Assembly (NCBI GenBank): GCA_937958675.1
Contig: CALGND010000021.1
Span: 1-44,508, forward strand
Length of the DNA: 44,508 bases
Origin: an uncultured Granulosicoccaceae bacterium
Lineage (GTDB): Bacteria; Pseudomonadota; Gammaproteobacteria; Granulosicoccales; Granulosicoccaceae
Direction: 5' to 3'
Position numbers and translations under genes: made by a program
Shown here: in pieces, positions 36,349 to 44,508 of the stretch
How the letters are laid out: the number at the start of each line of letters is the position of its first letter
How positions within the stretch are numbered: position 1 is the stretch's first letter
Notes under the pieces: generated by a model
What the model was told of the DNA's origin: nothing
The model's input: only the letters and a program-made list of their open reading frames with translations
Databases searched by the model: none

Positions 36349-36666
36349 GTGTCAAAAACCGACCAAAATAGAATATTTCATATCGCTCAACGATCAGAGC
36401 TGATTGAAGCCCAGCAATCGGGGCGCTACGTTTGTGATTCACTGAGCACCGAGGGCTTTATTCATTGTTGCTTGGATACTCAGTTGGAAGGCGTCATTGA
36501 TCGATACTATCAGGGCGTTACCGATCAAGTCGTACTATGCCTGGACCCCGCGTTGCTCGAGCCAGAATGTCGCTACGAGAATACTGTGGGGGGAGAGGAG
36601 CAGTTCCCGCATTTATATGGTCCGATCAATTTGGACGCAATCGTTTCTACTTCGCTACTGGAATAA
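36349..36666 (+). CDS. DUF952 domain protein
   Basis: A 105-residue soluble protein from GTG 36349. The IFHIAQRSELIEAQQSGRYV opening, STEGFIHCC and the C-terminal FPHLYGPINLDAIV are the DUF952 signature. The function of the family is unknown; structure-based proposals link it to the ADP-ribosylation fold. The frame is open upstream to a TTG at 36316, but family members start just before the first strand. It lies just ahead of the lutABC genes and is divergent from the TAXI gene. Confidence 0.82.
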   Translation: MSKTDQNRIFHIAQRSELIEAQQSGRYVCDSLSTEGFIHCCLDTQLEGVIDRYYQGVTDQVVLCLDPALLEPECRYENTVGGEEQFPHLYGPINLDAIVSTSLLE

Positions 36667-36692
36667 AGGTATGATTCGGTAGAAGCGTTTGA

Positions 36693-36721
36693 TTGACAAA
36701 CTGTAGAGTCGGTGCAAAACT
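36693..36721 (+). promoter_or_regulatory. Candidate promoter of the lut operon
   Basis: A consensus TTGACA (36693-36698) is followed after 17 nt by AAAACT (36716-36721), a poor -10. It would start transcription just before the TAAGG and ATG of lutA. Confidence 0.35.
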
Positions 36722-36741
36722 TGTCCTTTTTAAGGCAACTT

Positions 36742-37500
36742 ATGGCCGTGCAATACAATATTGGTTTGTTTGTAACCTGCCTCGTAGATCTCTATCGCCC
36801 CAGCGTTGCTTTCTCCTCAATAAAATTGTTGGAATCCGCCGGCTGTGATGTCACAGTGCCGTCATCACAAACCTGTTGTGGCCAACCGGCTTTCAATAGC
36901 GGAGATAAAAAATCGAGCCAAGCAATTGCTAAAGCCACGATTGAATCCTTCGAGAGTTTTGATTTTGTAGTCGCGCCATCTGGGTCCTGTGCGGGTATGT
37001 TAAAAGAACATTACCCACATCTTTTTGAACACGGTAGTGATTGGCACGATAGGGCCTTAGCGTTAGCAGCTAAGGTGTATGAGCTCACCTCGTTTCTTGT
37101 TGATGTGATTCAATTGCCTGTCGAGAAATCCCAATTTAACCAAACCGTGACCTATCACGATAGCTGCGCTGGGCTTAGGGAGCTTGGTATTAAAGAACAG
37201 CCGCGCAAATTGCTAGAGGAGTCAACCGATTGCACCTTGAGTGAAATGGAGGACACCGATGTGTGCTGCGGATTCGGTGGAACTTTTTGCGTCAAGTATC
37301 CCGATATATCCAGTCGCATGGTAACTGACAAAGCAGCCCTTGCAACACAAACTGGTGCGCAAGTTTTACTCGGCGGCGATATGGGTTGTCTAATGAATAT
37401 TGCAGGCCGATTAAGCCGAGCGGATTCCGCGATTGAGGTTAGACACATCGCCGAAGTTCTAGCTGATGATCTAACAACTCCTGCAATCGGTAAGGTCTGA
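36742..37500 (+). CDS. lutA: LutA: (Fe-S)-binding subunit of L-lactate oxidation complex
   Basis: A 252-residue protein with two CCG domains: TCCGQPAFNSG near residue 45 and CCGFGGTFC near 175, which ligate an unusual iron-sulphur cluster in LutA/LldE and heterodisulphide-reductase relatives. With LutB and LutC it oxidises L-lactate to pyruvate independently of LldD. I chose ATG 36742 because TAAGG lies 7 nt upstream; the in-frame GTG at 36712 lies in the promoter region. The lutB ATG is 2 nt after the stop. Confidence 0.93.
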   Translation: MAVQYNIGLFVTCLVDLYRPSVAFSSIKLLESAGCDVTVPSSQTCCGQPAFNSGDKKSSQAIAKATIESFESFDFVVAPSGSCAGMLKEHYPHLFEHGSDWHDRALALAAKVYELTSFLVDVIQLPVEKSQFNQTVTYHDSCAGLRELGIKEQPRKLLEESTDCTLSEMEDTDVCCGFGGTFCVKYPDISSRMVTDKAALATQTGAQVLLGGDMGCLMNIAGRLSRADSAIEVRHIAEVLADDLTTPAIGKV

Positions 37501-37502
37501 CC

Positions 37503-38921
37503 ATGGAAGTTAAATCACCCAAATTTAAAGCAAGCTCTCGTAACGCTTTGCAGGACGAACAACTGCAGGTCGCACTTGGTAAAGTAAAAACGGGTTTTAT
37601 CGGCAAACGTAAAGACGCAATCGCGTTAATTCCTGAATGGGATCAAATAAAACAGGATGCAAAGAGTACTAAAGATCATGTACTACGAAATTTAGACCAC
37701 TACCTATTGGCCTACGAGGCTTCTGTCCAACGTAATGGCGGTGAGGTGCATTGGGCGGATGATGCCGCGGGTGCCTCGCAGATCATCGTTGATATCTGTA
37801 AGCAAGCGAATGCTAAAACAGTGACTAAAGGTAAGTCGATGGTTAGTGAAGAGGCCGACCTAAACGGTGCACTGGCTGCTCATGGTATTGAAGCTATTGA
37901 AACGGATTTAGGTGAATATATTATTCAACTAGCCAAAGAACCACCTAGCCATATCATTGCTCCAGCGGTACATAAAACCAAAGAGCAGGTATCGGATCTA
38001 TTTCATGAGCATCATCAAAAGTACGGGTTAACAGACAAACTAATCGACCGCACCGAACTAGTAGCCGAAGCCAGGCAAGTGCTACGAGACAAATTTATTG
38101 CAGCGGATGTCGGCGTAACTGGCGCTAATTTTTTGATTGCTGAAACTGGGCAACACGTATTGGTAACCAACGAGGGTAACGGTGACCTCACTTCTATTTT
38201 GCCTAGGGTGCAAATTGTTATTGTGGGTATTGAAAAAGTGATACCTACACTTGAAGACGCCAGTAGCATGCTGCGCTTGTTAGCTCGGAGTGCCACCGGC
38301 CAACACTTTTCTAATTACACCAGTTTTATGAGTGGCCCTAAACGAAGCGATGATATTGATGGGCCGGATCAGTTTCACGTTGTGCTGGTGGATAGTAAAC
38401 GTACCGAGATGATGGTGGGTGAGTTGCGCGAAATGTTGCGTTGCATTCGCTGTGGTGCTTGTATGAATCATTGCCCGGTTTATGGTGCAGTCGGTGGGCA
38501 TGCTTATGGTTGGGTTTATCCTGGTCCAATGGGTTCGGTGATTACGCCAGTGATGGTAGGTATTGAAAAAACGGTTGATCTACCGCATGCCTGCACATTA
38601 AATGGACGTTGTGCCGAAGTTTGTCCGATGGGCATCCCATTGCCCAATCTATTACGTAAACATCGACAAACCACGTTTGAACAGCAACTACAAACACGCC
38701 AAGCCCGTTGGGGTTTGGGTATTTGGTCATACTTCGCGCGTCGTCCCGCACTATACCGATTTGCCACTCGTATGGTGATTGGAGGCTTGGCTTTGATCGG
38801 GCGAAAGAGAGGGCACTTCGCCAACTTGCCACTCGCAGGTGGCTGGACAAGCTCTCGTGATTTACCTGCACCTCAAAGTAGTGCCACCTTTATGCAGCTC
38901 TATCGGAAGCAAAAGTCATGA
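37503..38921 (+). CDS. lutB: LutB: iron-sulphur subunit of L-lactate oxidation complex
   Basis: A 472-residue protein. The N-terminal part is the LUD (lactate utilisation) domain (KGKSMVSEEADLNGALAAHG). Two ferredoxin-like [4Fe-4S] motifs follow, CIRCGACMNHCPVYGA near residue 315 and CTLNGRCAEVCPMGIPLP near 362, then a basic C-terminal region. It probably shuttles electrons from lactate between LutA/LutC and the quinone pool. It overlaps lutC by 4 nt (ATGA). Confidence 0.95.
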   Translation: MEVKSPKFKASSRNALQDEQLQVALGKVKTGFIGKRKDAIALIPEWDQIKQDAKSTKDHVLRNLDHYLLAYEASVQRNGGEVHWADDAAGASQIIVDICKQANAKTVTKGKSMVSEEADLNGALAAHGIEAIETDLGEYIIQLAKEPPSHIIAPAVHKTKEQVSDLFHEHHQKYGLTDKLIDRTELVAEARQVLRDKFIAADVGVTGANFLIAETGQHVLVTNEGNGDLTSILPRVQIVIVGIEKVIPTLEDASSMLRLLARSATGQHFSNYTSFMSGPKRSDDIDGPDQFHVVLVDSKRTEMMVGELREMLRCIRCGACMNHCPVYGAVGGHAYGWVYPGPMGSVITPVMVGIEKTVDLPHACTLNGRCAEVCPMGIPLPNLLRKHRQTTFEQQLQTRQARWGLGIWSYFARRPALYRFATRMVIGGLALIGRKRGHFANLPLAGGWTSSRDLPAPQSSATFMQLYRKQKS

Positions 38922-39589
38922 GCGATGCCAAAGAGGCGATCCTCGGCCGAATACGTAAAGCCTTAGAGGCAGATGCCCCGAGCAGTACAGCCAGTAGTGA
39001 GACATTGCAGCGTCGTTTCTCCTATGATGAAATTCAACTACGCCTAGATGAGCCGGCAGCGCAGCTTCGCCCGGCGCTCTCAGGTGATAAGTTGGAACAA
39101 CTGGTGGCTCAAATGGAAGGGGTGCAAATGAGCGTATCGCAACTGCAAACCTCTGGCGAAATAGTTGATCAGGTTAACTGGTATTTAGAATCAGAAGGTT
39201 TGTCGGGGGATCTCAGTGTGTCGCCAGCGTTAAGCGAACTAGCCTGGTCCCCAGGTACTCATTTCGGTGCGGCAACGAGCAAAGAGGTGGCCAGCGTCAC
39301 CGATTGTTTTGGTGCAGTAGCTGAAACCGGCAGTGTGGTGCTGGCAAGTTCCAGTGAATCACCCGTAACCTTAGGTTTTTTACCCGATACTCATATTGTG
39401 GTTTTAAAGTCCTCCAAAGTTGTGGGCCATTCTGATGATATTTGGCCATTGCTGCGACAATTGCCCGAATTACCCAGAGGCGTTAATTTCGTAACTGGGC
39501 CATCCCGCACCGGCGACATCGAGCAAACTATCGAAATAGGCGCACATGGCCCAAGGCGGATGCATGTATTACTGATCATGAACGAATAA
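38918..39589 (+). CDS. lutC: LutC: LUD-domain subunit of L-lactate oxidation complex
   Basis: A 223-residue LUD-domain protein. The opening AKEAILGRIRKAL and the core TDCFGAVAETGSVVLASS, TLGFLPDTHIVVL, then FVTGPSRTGDIEQTIEIGAHGP are characteristic of LutC/LldG. It is the third subunit of the lactate complex and is translationally coupled to lutB. No lactate permease (lctP/lldP) or LldR-type regulator lies alongside. Confidence 0.93.
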   Translation: MSDAKEAILGRIRKALEADAPSSTASSETLQRRFSYDEIQLRLDEPAAQLRPALSGDKLEQLVAQMEGVQMSVSQLQTSGEIVDQVNWYLESEGLSGDLSVSPALSELAWSPGTHFGAATSKEVASVTDCFGAVAETGSVVLASSSESPVTLGFLPDTHIVVLKSSKVVGHSDDIWPLLRQLPELPRGVNFVTGPSRTGDIEQTIEIGAHGPRRMHVLLIMNE

Positions 39590-39617
39590 GCTAGCCAGCT
39601 AAGCAAATGAACCTCTC

Positions 39618-40322
39618 ATGATTAAAAACCTAGACCAAATACGGGCGATATCGTTCGACCTAGATGACACCTTATGGGATTGCGCCTCTGCTATCAGGGG
39701 AGCGGAGCGTAGCTGTTACGAATGGTTAGTAAAACATGCACCTCGTGTTACTGAGTCTTTTGATGCTGAAGCTTTGTTGGCTCGTCGTGCGCAAGTGTTA
39801 GCGCAACAGCCTGAACTAGTCGGTGATGTCACGCGCTTACGCAAAATGATGTTAGAACAAACGCTGGCTGAGTTTGATTACGGTAGCGAGGTAGCGGATG
39901 CCGCTTTTAAAGCGTTTTACGTAGCACGCAGTCAGGTGCAATTGTATGAAGGATGCCTCGAGCTATTAGAGGGGCTGAACCAGAAATATTCGGTGGCGGC
40001 TATTACTAACGGTAATGCAGATCTTTCTCTGATTGGTATTGATCATTTTTTTCAAAGCGTACATATGGCTGATCTAGACAATCCGGCTAAGCCGCATGCG
40101 CACATGTTTGAGCAATGCCTGGCGCAGTTTGATTTACCACCGTCAGCCTTGCTTCATATTGGTGACAACCCTGAAACCGATATTGCTGGAGCACAAGCGC
40201 TTGGCGTGCAGACGTTGTGGTTCAATAGTCAGAAAATAGTCTGGCCTGGCGCTCTGCCACGAGCCAGTTTTGAAGTAGAATCGCTAAGTGAAATGCGCAC
40301 GCTTTTACTCGGCAATCAATAG
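39618..40322 (+). CDS. HAD-superfamily hydrolase
   Basis: A 234-residue HAD phosphatase. Motif I is SFDLDDTLWD with the nucleophile and acid-base aspartates, motif II the ITNGN segment, motif III a Lys in NPAKPHAHMF, and motif IV HIGDNPETDIAGA. A helical cap follows motif I (subclass IA, YjjG/dehalogenase-like). The substrate is not predictable; likely small phosphorylated metabolites. It lies 28 nt after lutC, so it may be co-transcribed. Confidence 0.88.
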   Translation: MIKNLDQIRAISFDLDDTLWDCASAIRGAERSCYEWLVKHAPRVTESFDAEALLARRAQVLAQQPELVGDVTRLRKMMLEQTLAEFDYGSEVADAAFKAFYVARSQVQLYEGCLELLEGLNQKYSVAAITNGNADLSLIGIDHFFQSVHMADLDNPAKPHAHMFEQCLAQFDLPPSALLHIGDNPETDIAGAQALGVQTLWFNSQKIVWPGALPRASFEVESLSEMRTLLLGNQ

Positions 40323-40382
40323 CCGGCTTCGGGCAGAGAGCGAATAAGTGATACTAAAAAGAACACCCCAAGGGATGCAAAT

Positions 40383-41240
40383 ATGAGCCGTATTTTTTAT
40401 GTGAATGGTGATTTCGTTGCTGAAGAAGACGCCAAAATATCGGTTCTCGATCGAGGTTTCCTATTTGCCGACGCTGTTTATGAAGTGTCCACCGTCTTGG
40501 CCGGTAAGCTGATCGATAATAAGGCACATTTACGACGTCTAGCGCGCTCCCTATCTGAGCTAGCCATGGTAGCGCCGTGCAGCGATGAGTCAATTCTCGA
40601 GGCGCAGCATAAATTGATAGAGCTCAACACTGTGCAGGAAGGTTTGCTTTACTTGCAGGTTTCGCGCGGTGTTGCTGATCGTGAGTTCTACTATCCAACG
40701 AACACCCCTAGCTCTTTGGTGATGTTCACGCAATCAAAGTCACTATTGGATAACCCAGCTGCGCAGACCGGTATAAAAATTATTTCGATTCCTGATCAAC
40801 GCTGGGCCCGCCGTGATATTAAAACTGTGGGCTTGCTTGCTCCGTGCATGGGCAAACAGGCGGCTGTGGAGGCGGGTGTCAATGATGCGTGGATGGTCGA
40901 AGATGGGTTCGTTACCGAAGGCACATCTAATAACGCCTATATCGTGACATCAGAAAAGCAGATCAAAACTCGTCAGCTCGGGCATGAGATTCTCAGTGGA
41001 ATAACGCGTGACGCTGTGTTACGTTTTGCCAATGAGGCTGGATACTCTGTCCTAGAGGAAGCCTTTACGATTGAAGAGGCTTTGCAAGCAGAGGAGGCGT
41101 TTATTACTAGTGCATCAACTTTTGTTATGCCAGTGGTCAACATCGACGGCACAGATATCGGCTCCGGAAGCCCTGGCCCAGTTGCTAAACAACTACGCAA
41201 AATTTACATCGAAACTGCAATGAGTCGCCAAGACTTATAG
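40383..41240 (+). CDS. dat: D-amino acid aminotransferase (class IV, PLP)
   Basis: A 285-residue fold-type IV aminotransferase. The opening YVNGDFVAEEDAKISVLDRGFLFAD is typical, the PLP lysine is K147 in RRDIKT, and EGTSNNAYIV supplies the cofactor-binding Glu. The match is closer to D-alanine/D-amino acid aminotransferase than to branched-chain aminotransferase or 4-amino-4-deoxychorismate lyase, which are the alternatives. It exchanges amino groups between D-amino acids and 2-oxoacids; with lutABC upstream its pyruvate could come from lactate. An AAGGG site precedes the ATG. Confidence 0.88.
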   Translation: MSRIFYVNGDFVAEEDAKISVLDRGFLFADAVYEVSTVLAGKLIDNKAHLRRLARSLSELAMVAPCSDESILEAQHKLIELNTVQEGLLYLQVSRGVADREFYYPTNTPSSLVMFTQSKSLLDNPAAQTGIKIISIPDQRWARRDIKTVGLLAPCMGKQAAVEAGVNDAWMVEDGFVTEGTSNNAYIVTSEKQIKTRQLGHEILSGITRDAVLRFANEAGYSVLEEAFTIEEALQAEEAFITSASTFVMPVVNIDGTDIGSGSPGPVAKQLRKIYIETAMSRQDL

Positions 41241-41241
41241 G

Positions 41242-41296
41242 TTGGTATTTTTACCAATGTAAATTCTCGCAATTGTATACTTGCGTTGGTATACAA
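41242..41296. promoter_or_regulatory. Two inverted repeats, operator-like, before the peptidase gene
   Basis: TTGGTA (41242-41247) and TACCAA (41252-41257) surround TTTT. Sixteen nt on, TTGTATAC (41273-41280) and GTATACAA (41289-41296) are perfect 8-bp arms around 8 nt, each containing the palindrome GTATAC. Such half-sites resemble GntR-type operators. The first hairpin could instead be a weak end for the aminotransferase transcript. Confidence 0.45.
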
Positions 41297-41329
41297 ACTC
41301 GAGTTTAGGATGTACGCTTAAAAGTGTAG

Positions 41330-43447
41330 GTGCAGCTACTGCACTGCATTTTTAACCTGATCTATATGGTTGACCCATCCTATAACATTTTGGTTCGGCA
41401 CTGCGATACGCAAGGCGACGCAGATACAACGGCGCGCGGGATAAAACGACAGATATCTTGCCAGTCATCACGTATAGCCTTACTCCCTGGCAATTTGGTC
41501 TCCACTGTATGTGCTGTGATTCTTCTCACAAGCGGCCTCGCAGCCTGTAGCAGCCGCGATAATAGCGGTTCTAATCTCGCCGGCTCTGGCAGTCCTGATC
41601 CGCTAGCCGATCTTACCTACACTACATCAGAAGAATCGCCGATAGACATTCCGTTTGAGCCCGCCGATAGTAATGCTCAGTTTGTCATTGTCAGCAACCC
41701 TGAATATGGGCTTTTAACGCTACAGCCCGGAAACAAACAATTTACCTATTCGCCAGACAAAGACTTTTTTGGCTACGATCGGGTTGCCTATTCCGATGGT
41801 CGTGGAAACAGTGATAGCGAGACTGTTCTAAACATATTAGTGAACAATGTAAATGATGAACCACTCTTGTTTGACGATGTCCAGCGAGTTGTTGAGCAGG
41901 GGGTTTTATATCAAGGCAATTTAAATGCGGACGACCCAGATAACGATCAACTGGTTTATTCGGCTGAAAATTTGCCCGCTTGGCTCAGTTTGAATGCGAG
42001 TACCGGTGCGCTCACAGGTATTGCTTCTCAACAGCAAGTGGGCCTATTTGAAAACATCTCATTTAAAGTGACGGACCCTGCTGGAGAATTTTCTGAAATC
42101 CGAGACATTAGCATCGAGGTGCTCGATATTAATGATGCGCCCACTATCAACCCTGATCAATTTCCCGCCGAGATCAAAGCGCGGTCCTCAGCCACGATCA
42201 ATGTGTTTCCTGATGATCCAGACGGGGAGTTTGTGACTGTAGCTGTCGAGCCAAACGACTTCTTATCCGTGGTCACCCAAGGTGGTTCCTTGCAGATCAC
42301 GGCGGCTGATGTTAGCGATGTCAGTTTGATCAATTTGGTGGTCATTGCCACGGATGCACGCGGTCGCGAGGCACGTGAAATTATCCCGCTAACGATTCTG
42401 CCATTAACCGCATCGACCAAAGGCGTAACGCTGCGTGGTAGAAAGCAAGGTGCAGGGGTTCATTTAGTCGTGTTAGGCGATGGCTACCGTGCTGATCAAC
42501 AAGGTCAGTTCCGCCAACATGTAGAAGAATTTTTAGAAAAATTTGAAAACGACGACGGCATTGCCCCGCATTTTGGCGCCTGGAATGTTCATATGGTCGA
42601 ATCAATATCAGTTGACTCTGGTATTGATGATGATTTTGCGTTTGATTTTCGTGACACGGTTTTTGGCGCCGGGTACTTTTGTGCATCGATACAGCGGCTC
42701 ATTTGTGCAGATTCGCTAACGGTTATAGAAACTGCTTTTTCCGAGTATCCTGATTTTCATCAGATCATATTAATTGTCAATGACACACGTTACGGTGGTA
42801 GTGGTGGACAATTTTCGGTTGCTTCCTCTGCCTTTCCTGAGGTGTCGTTACATGAGCTTGGTCATAGCTTTGCAGGCTTAGCAGATGAATACGTTGATGA
42901 GACTATTCCTAAGCTTAACCCGAGTAATTATTCGGAAGGGCTCTATGCAAATATCAGTACCTTGGATGACCCCGCAGCTGTGCCATGGGCGCACTGGTTG
43001 GCTTTGGCGGACAATACTGAGGTTGGCATATATGAAGGTGCGTTTTATCAAGCTAATGATTTCTACCGAGCCACGCCTGATAGCCGTATGCGTTCATTTA
43101 ATAAACCATTCGGCCCAGTCAATAGTGAGCAATGGGCTTTGCGAGTGTACGAAGCAGCGAAACCTGTTATCGACTTTACGCCGGTTGCGTCAATAGTGAC
43201 GATACCGTCTGGGCAGGAGCAAGAATTTAGTGTTGTACCGATGCTAGATGCATCCGCACAACGCATAAGCTGGACACTCGATGGTGAGTTAGTAGCAAGC
43301 CAAACTAACAACAGAGTATTTACACAACCATTGTCGATTGGTCAGCATACATTGGCGGTGTTGGTAGAAGACATCACCGGCCAAATCAAAAAGCCAGCAC
43401 CACATGCGGGTCAGTTCAATTGGAATTGGGAAATAGATAAACAATGA
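41330..43447 (+). CDS. M64-type zinc metallopeptidase lipoprotein with Ig/cadherin-like repeats
   Basis: A 705-residue secreted protein. A lipobox LAAC with Cys at about 73 follows a hydrophobic stretch, suggesting a lipoprotein. The long region before it implies that the real start is later than the GTG at 41330; ATG 41366 is one option and neither has a good ribosome-binding site. Two or three beta-sandwich domains follow (about 90-350) with NVNDEP and DINDAP linkers typical of cadherin-like/He_PIG repeats. The peptidase domain (about 360-610) has HELGHSFAGLADEY near 508, the zinc motif of family M64 (IgA peptidase). An Ig-like domain ends the protein. It probably degrades external protein or glycoprotein. 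It overlaps the next gene by 4 nt. Confidence 0.85.
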   Translation: MQLLHCIFNLIYMVDPSYNILVRHCDTQGDADTTARGIKRQISCQSSRIALLPGNLVSTVCAVILLTSGLAACSSRDNSGSNLAGSGSPDPLADLTYTTSEESPIDIPFEPADSNAQFVIVSNPEYGLLTLQPGNKQFTYSPDKDFFGYDRVAYSDGRGNSDSETVLNILVNNVNDEPLLFDDVQRVVEQGVLYQGNLNADDPDNDQLVYSAENLPAWLSLNASTGALTGIASQQQVGLFENISFKVTDPAGEFSEIRDISIEVLDINDAPTINPDQFPAEIKARSSATINVFPDDPDGEFVTVAVEPNDFLSVVTQGGSLQITAADVSDVSLINLVVIATDARGREAREIIPLTILPLTASTKGVTLRGRKQGAGVHLVVLGDGYRADQQGQFRQHVEEFLEKFENDDGIAPHFGAWNVHMVESISVDSGIDDDFAFDFRDTVFGAGYFCASIQRLICADSLTVIETAFSEYPDFHQIILIVNDTRYGGSGGQFSVASSAFPEVSLHELGHSFAGLADEYVDETIPKLNPSNYSEGLYANISTLDDPAAVPWAHWLALADNTEVGIYEGAFYQANDFYRATPDSRMRSFNKPFGPVNSEQWALRVYEAAKPVIDFTPVASIVTIPSGQEQEFSVVPMLDASAQRISWTLDGELVASQTNNRVFTQPLSIGQHTLAVLVEDITGQIKKPAPHAGQFNWNWEIDKQ

Positions 43448-43923
43448 TTGTAGATTCGGCAAGCGGCCAATCAAATATAGGCAAATCAGGGTTGGTAGCG
43501 GCTCTCTCCGTCTTGATATTAACGCTGATTTGCTCCATCGCGAGTGCTGGAACTAGAGTTCTCGTACGGTTTGATGAAACGGGCCACTACGTTCATCGTG
43601 TGCATAGAAGCGCATCCCTTGACACACCAGCGGTAGATACACTGCGGGCTACAGAGCTACTGGTAACAAACAGTGAGGTATCATTGAGGTGGCGAGATAG
43701 TGACGGTAAGCTGGTGGCCGCCACCCGTCTAATTGATCCGCGAGTTACGCACGCACCATTGGAGCTAGGCAGCAGTGAGCTCGCTTGGACGGTGCTTCGT
43801 GAGGGGGCTTACATGGCATCCGGGCCCGATTCAGCTGTTCAATTGGAGATCATATTGCCGGCTAGAAGTACACCGAGTGTCCCTGCGGAAACGTGGGTGT
43901 TAGATCTGAAAGTAGGCCCATGA
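43444..43923 (+). CDS. Secreted protein coupled to the M64 peptidase
   Basis: A 159-residue protein I do not recognise. A hydrophobic leader (about 17-35, ending SIASAG) indicates export. The mature part is beta-rich with many Arg and His residues, no Cys and no known catalytic motif. Its ATG overlaps the TGA of the peptidase gene (ATGA), so the two are translated together. It may be a cofactor, chaperone, inhibitor or surface partner of the peptidase. This is inference from coupling alone. Confidence 0.75.
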   Translation: MIVDSASGQSNIGKSGLVAALSVLILTLICSIASAGTRVLVRFDETGHYVHRVHRSASLDTPAVDTLRATELLVTNSEVSLRWRDSDGKLVAATRLIDPRVTHAPLELGSSELAWTVLREGAYMASGPDSAVQLEIILPARSTPSVPAETWVLDLKVGP

Positions 43924-43983
43924 TACGCACTGTGAACCCTTGTCAATCTATCACTGATTGGCCACACTGTGAATTGTTATAGA

Positions 43984-44011
43984 TTACAATGGTTTAAGCC
44001 TGCAATATAAT
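43984..44011 (+). promoter_or_regulatory. Sigma-70-like promoter
   Basis: TTACAA (43984-43989) and a perfect TATAAT (44006-44011) are separated by 16 nt. This is one of the best promoter matches in the window and would drive the membrane protein gene beginning at 44083 or 44104. Confidence 0.55.
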
Positions 44012-44103
44012 GTGACACAGTTAGCTCCATCGATCAAGAAAGTGGGTTATTTTGGTTCGGAAAGATCCCGTTTTCCGCTAGTATGGTCAATAGTGTTCCC
44101 GAC

Positions 44104-44508
44104 ATGTCAAAAACTGATCCCGACAACAACGATCCATCATCCATGTTCGATTTCCTTCGGGATGATGAATCGCCACCAAAGAAGATCGCTCCTGTAGTGA
44201 AAGAGCGTGGCGAATCTGCCATGCCGATTATTCGAAAGCCTGTACCCGTTGAAGAAAGCGCCCGAGCTGACTTAGCCGCAGCCACCGAGGCTGCAAATTC
44301 GTCTCATGAATCGGAATTTGATTTTTTGAATTCTGGCGACTCAAACGTGTCTTCAGGAAATGCTAATGACGATGCTTGGGAGGATTCACTGCAGCGACCG
44401 GTAGCGGTAACACCTCCAAAAAGACGCCGACCCTACTTATGGTTAATTCCAATCATCGGTTTGTTGGTAGGTGCCGTATACCTATTTGGTTACGTAGATA
44501 GAGTGCGC
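44104..44508 (+). CDS. Membrane protein with acidic N-terminal region, cut by the window edge
   Basis: The frame is open from ATG 44104 to the right edge (135 codons, no stop). A second in-frame ATG at 44083 would add seven residues. The first 110 residues are polar and rich in Asp, Glu and Ser, as in a disordered cytoplasmic segment. A basic PKRRP then leads into a transmembrane helix (YLWLIPIIGLLVGAVYLFGY). This is a type II or multi-pass membrane protein of unknown family; the remainder is needed to identify it. Confidence 0.7.
   Translation, partial: MSKTDPDNNDPSSMFDFLRDDESPPKKIAPVVKERGESAMPIIRKPVPVEESARADLAAATEAANSSHESEFDFLNSGDSNVSSGNANDDAWEDSLQRPVAVTPPKRRRPYLWLIPIIGLLVGAVYLFGYVDRVR

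Noticed and set aside
41242-41257. PdhR/LldR-type operator (TTGGT...ACCAA)
   Set aside because: The half-sites match but the known operators have a 3-nt centre; here the spacing is 6 nt, so assignment to those regulators is not supported.

Overview
The window reads as a contiguous piece of a gammaproteobacterial chromosome, probably from a free-living, motile, aerobic heterotroph. This rests on the conserved rimP-nusA-infB-rbfA-truB-rpsO-pnp block, an initiator tRNA with an encoded CCA, a complete chemotaxis operon, and leucine and lactate catabolism genes. Base composition is moderate and fairly even. I see no insertion sequence, prophage, CRISPR array or toxin-antitoxin pair, and I cannot name the genus from sequence alone.

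Layout. 1-330: the 3' part of an initiator tRNA-Met gene, followed by two degenerate tandem units of about 107 bp that each end in a further copy of the tRNA 3' tail, then a terminator. 397-9334: a chemoreceptor (minus strand) divergent from cheY, a CheX-like gene, cheA, cheW, a STAS gene, cheR and cheB, then a secreted protein of unknown role. 9527-12056: a DUF945 protein facing a cell-surface protein with a (Glu-Thr)8 linker and a C-terminal membrane anchor. 12222-15894: a PhnN-type kinase, a beta-hydroxyacid dehydrogenase, pterin carbinolamine dehydratase (minus strand), and a methyltransferase/LicD-like pair. 16059-24388: a four-gene catabolic operon in which a fused indolepyruvate:ferredoxin oxidoreductase-type enzyme precedes isovaleryl-CoA dehydrogenase and both methylcrotonyl-CoA carboxylase subunits. 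24748-33482: the translation and RNA-processing operon. 33582-36697: tadA, a DUF481 outer-membrane protein, a membrane-anchored TAXI protein (minus strand) and a DUF952 protein. 36742-41240: lutABC, a HAD phosphatase and a D-amino acid aminotransferase. 41330-43923: an M64-type metallopeptidase lipoprotein translationally coupled to a small secreted protein. A membrane protein gene runs off the right edge.

How the genes work together. The receptor ends in a pentapeptide of the type that tethers CheR, and CheR and CheB are encoded in the facing operon, so this looks like a self-contained adapting chemosensory system. The 16-24 kb operon suggests a route in which a 2-oxoacid:ferredoxin oxidoreductase supplies the acyl-CoA that the downstream leucine-pathway enzymes process.

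The least ordinary signal is the tRNA tail array at the left edge. It resembles in architecture the rtT repeats behind E. coli tyrT, but lies behind an initiator tRNA. Each spacer also carries a 13-nt perfect complement of that tRNA's variable loop and T-stem, inside a 14-bp palindrome.
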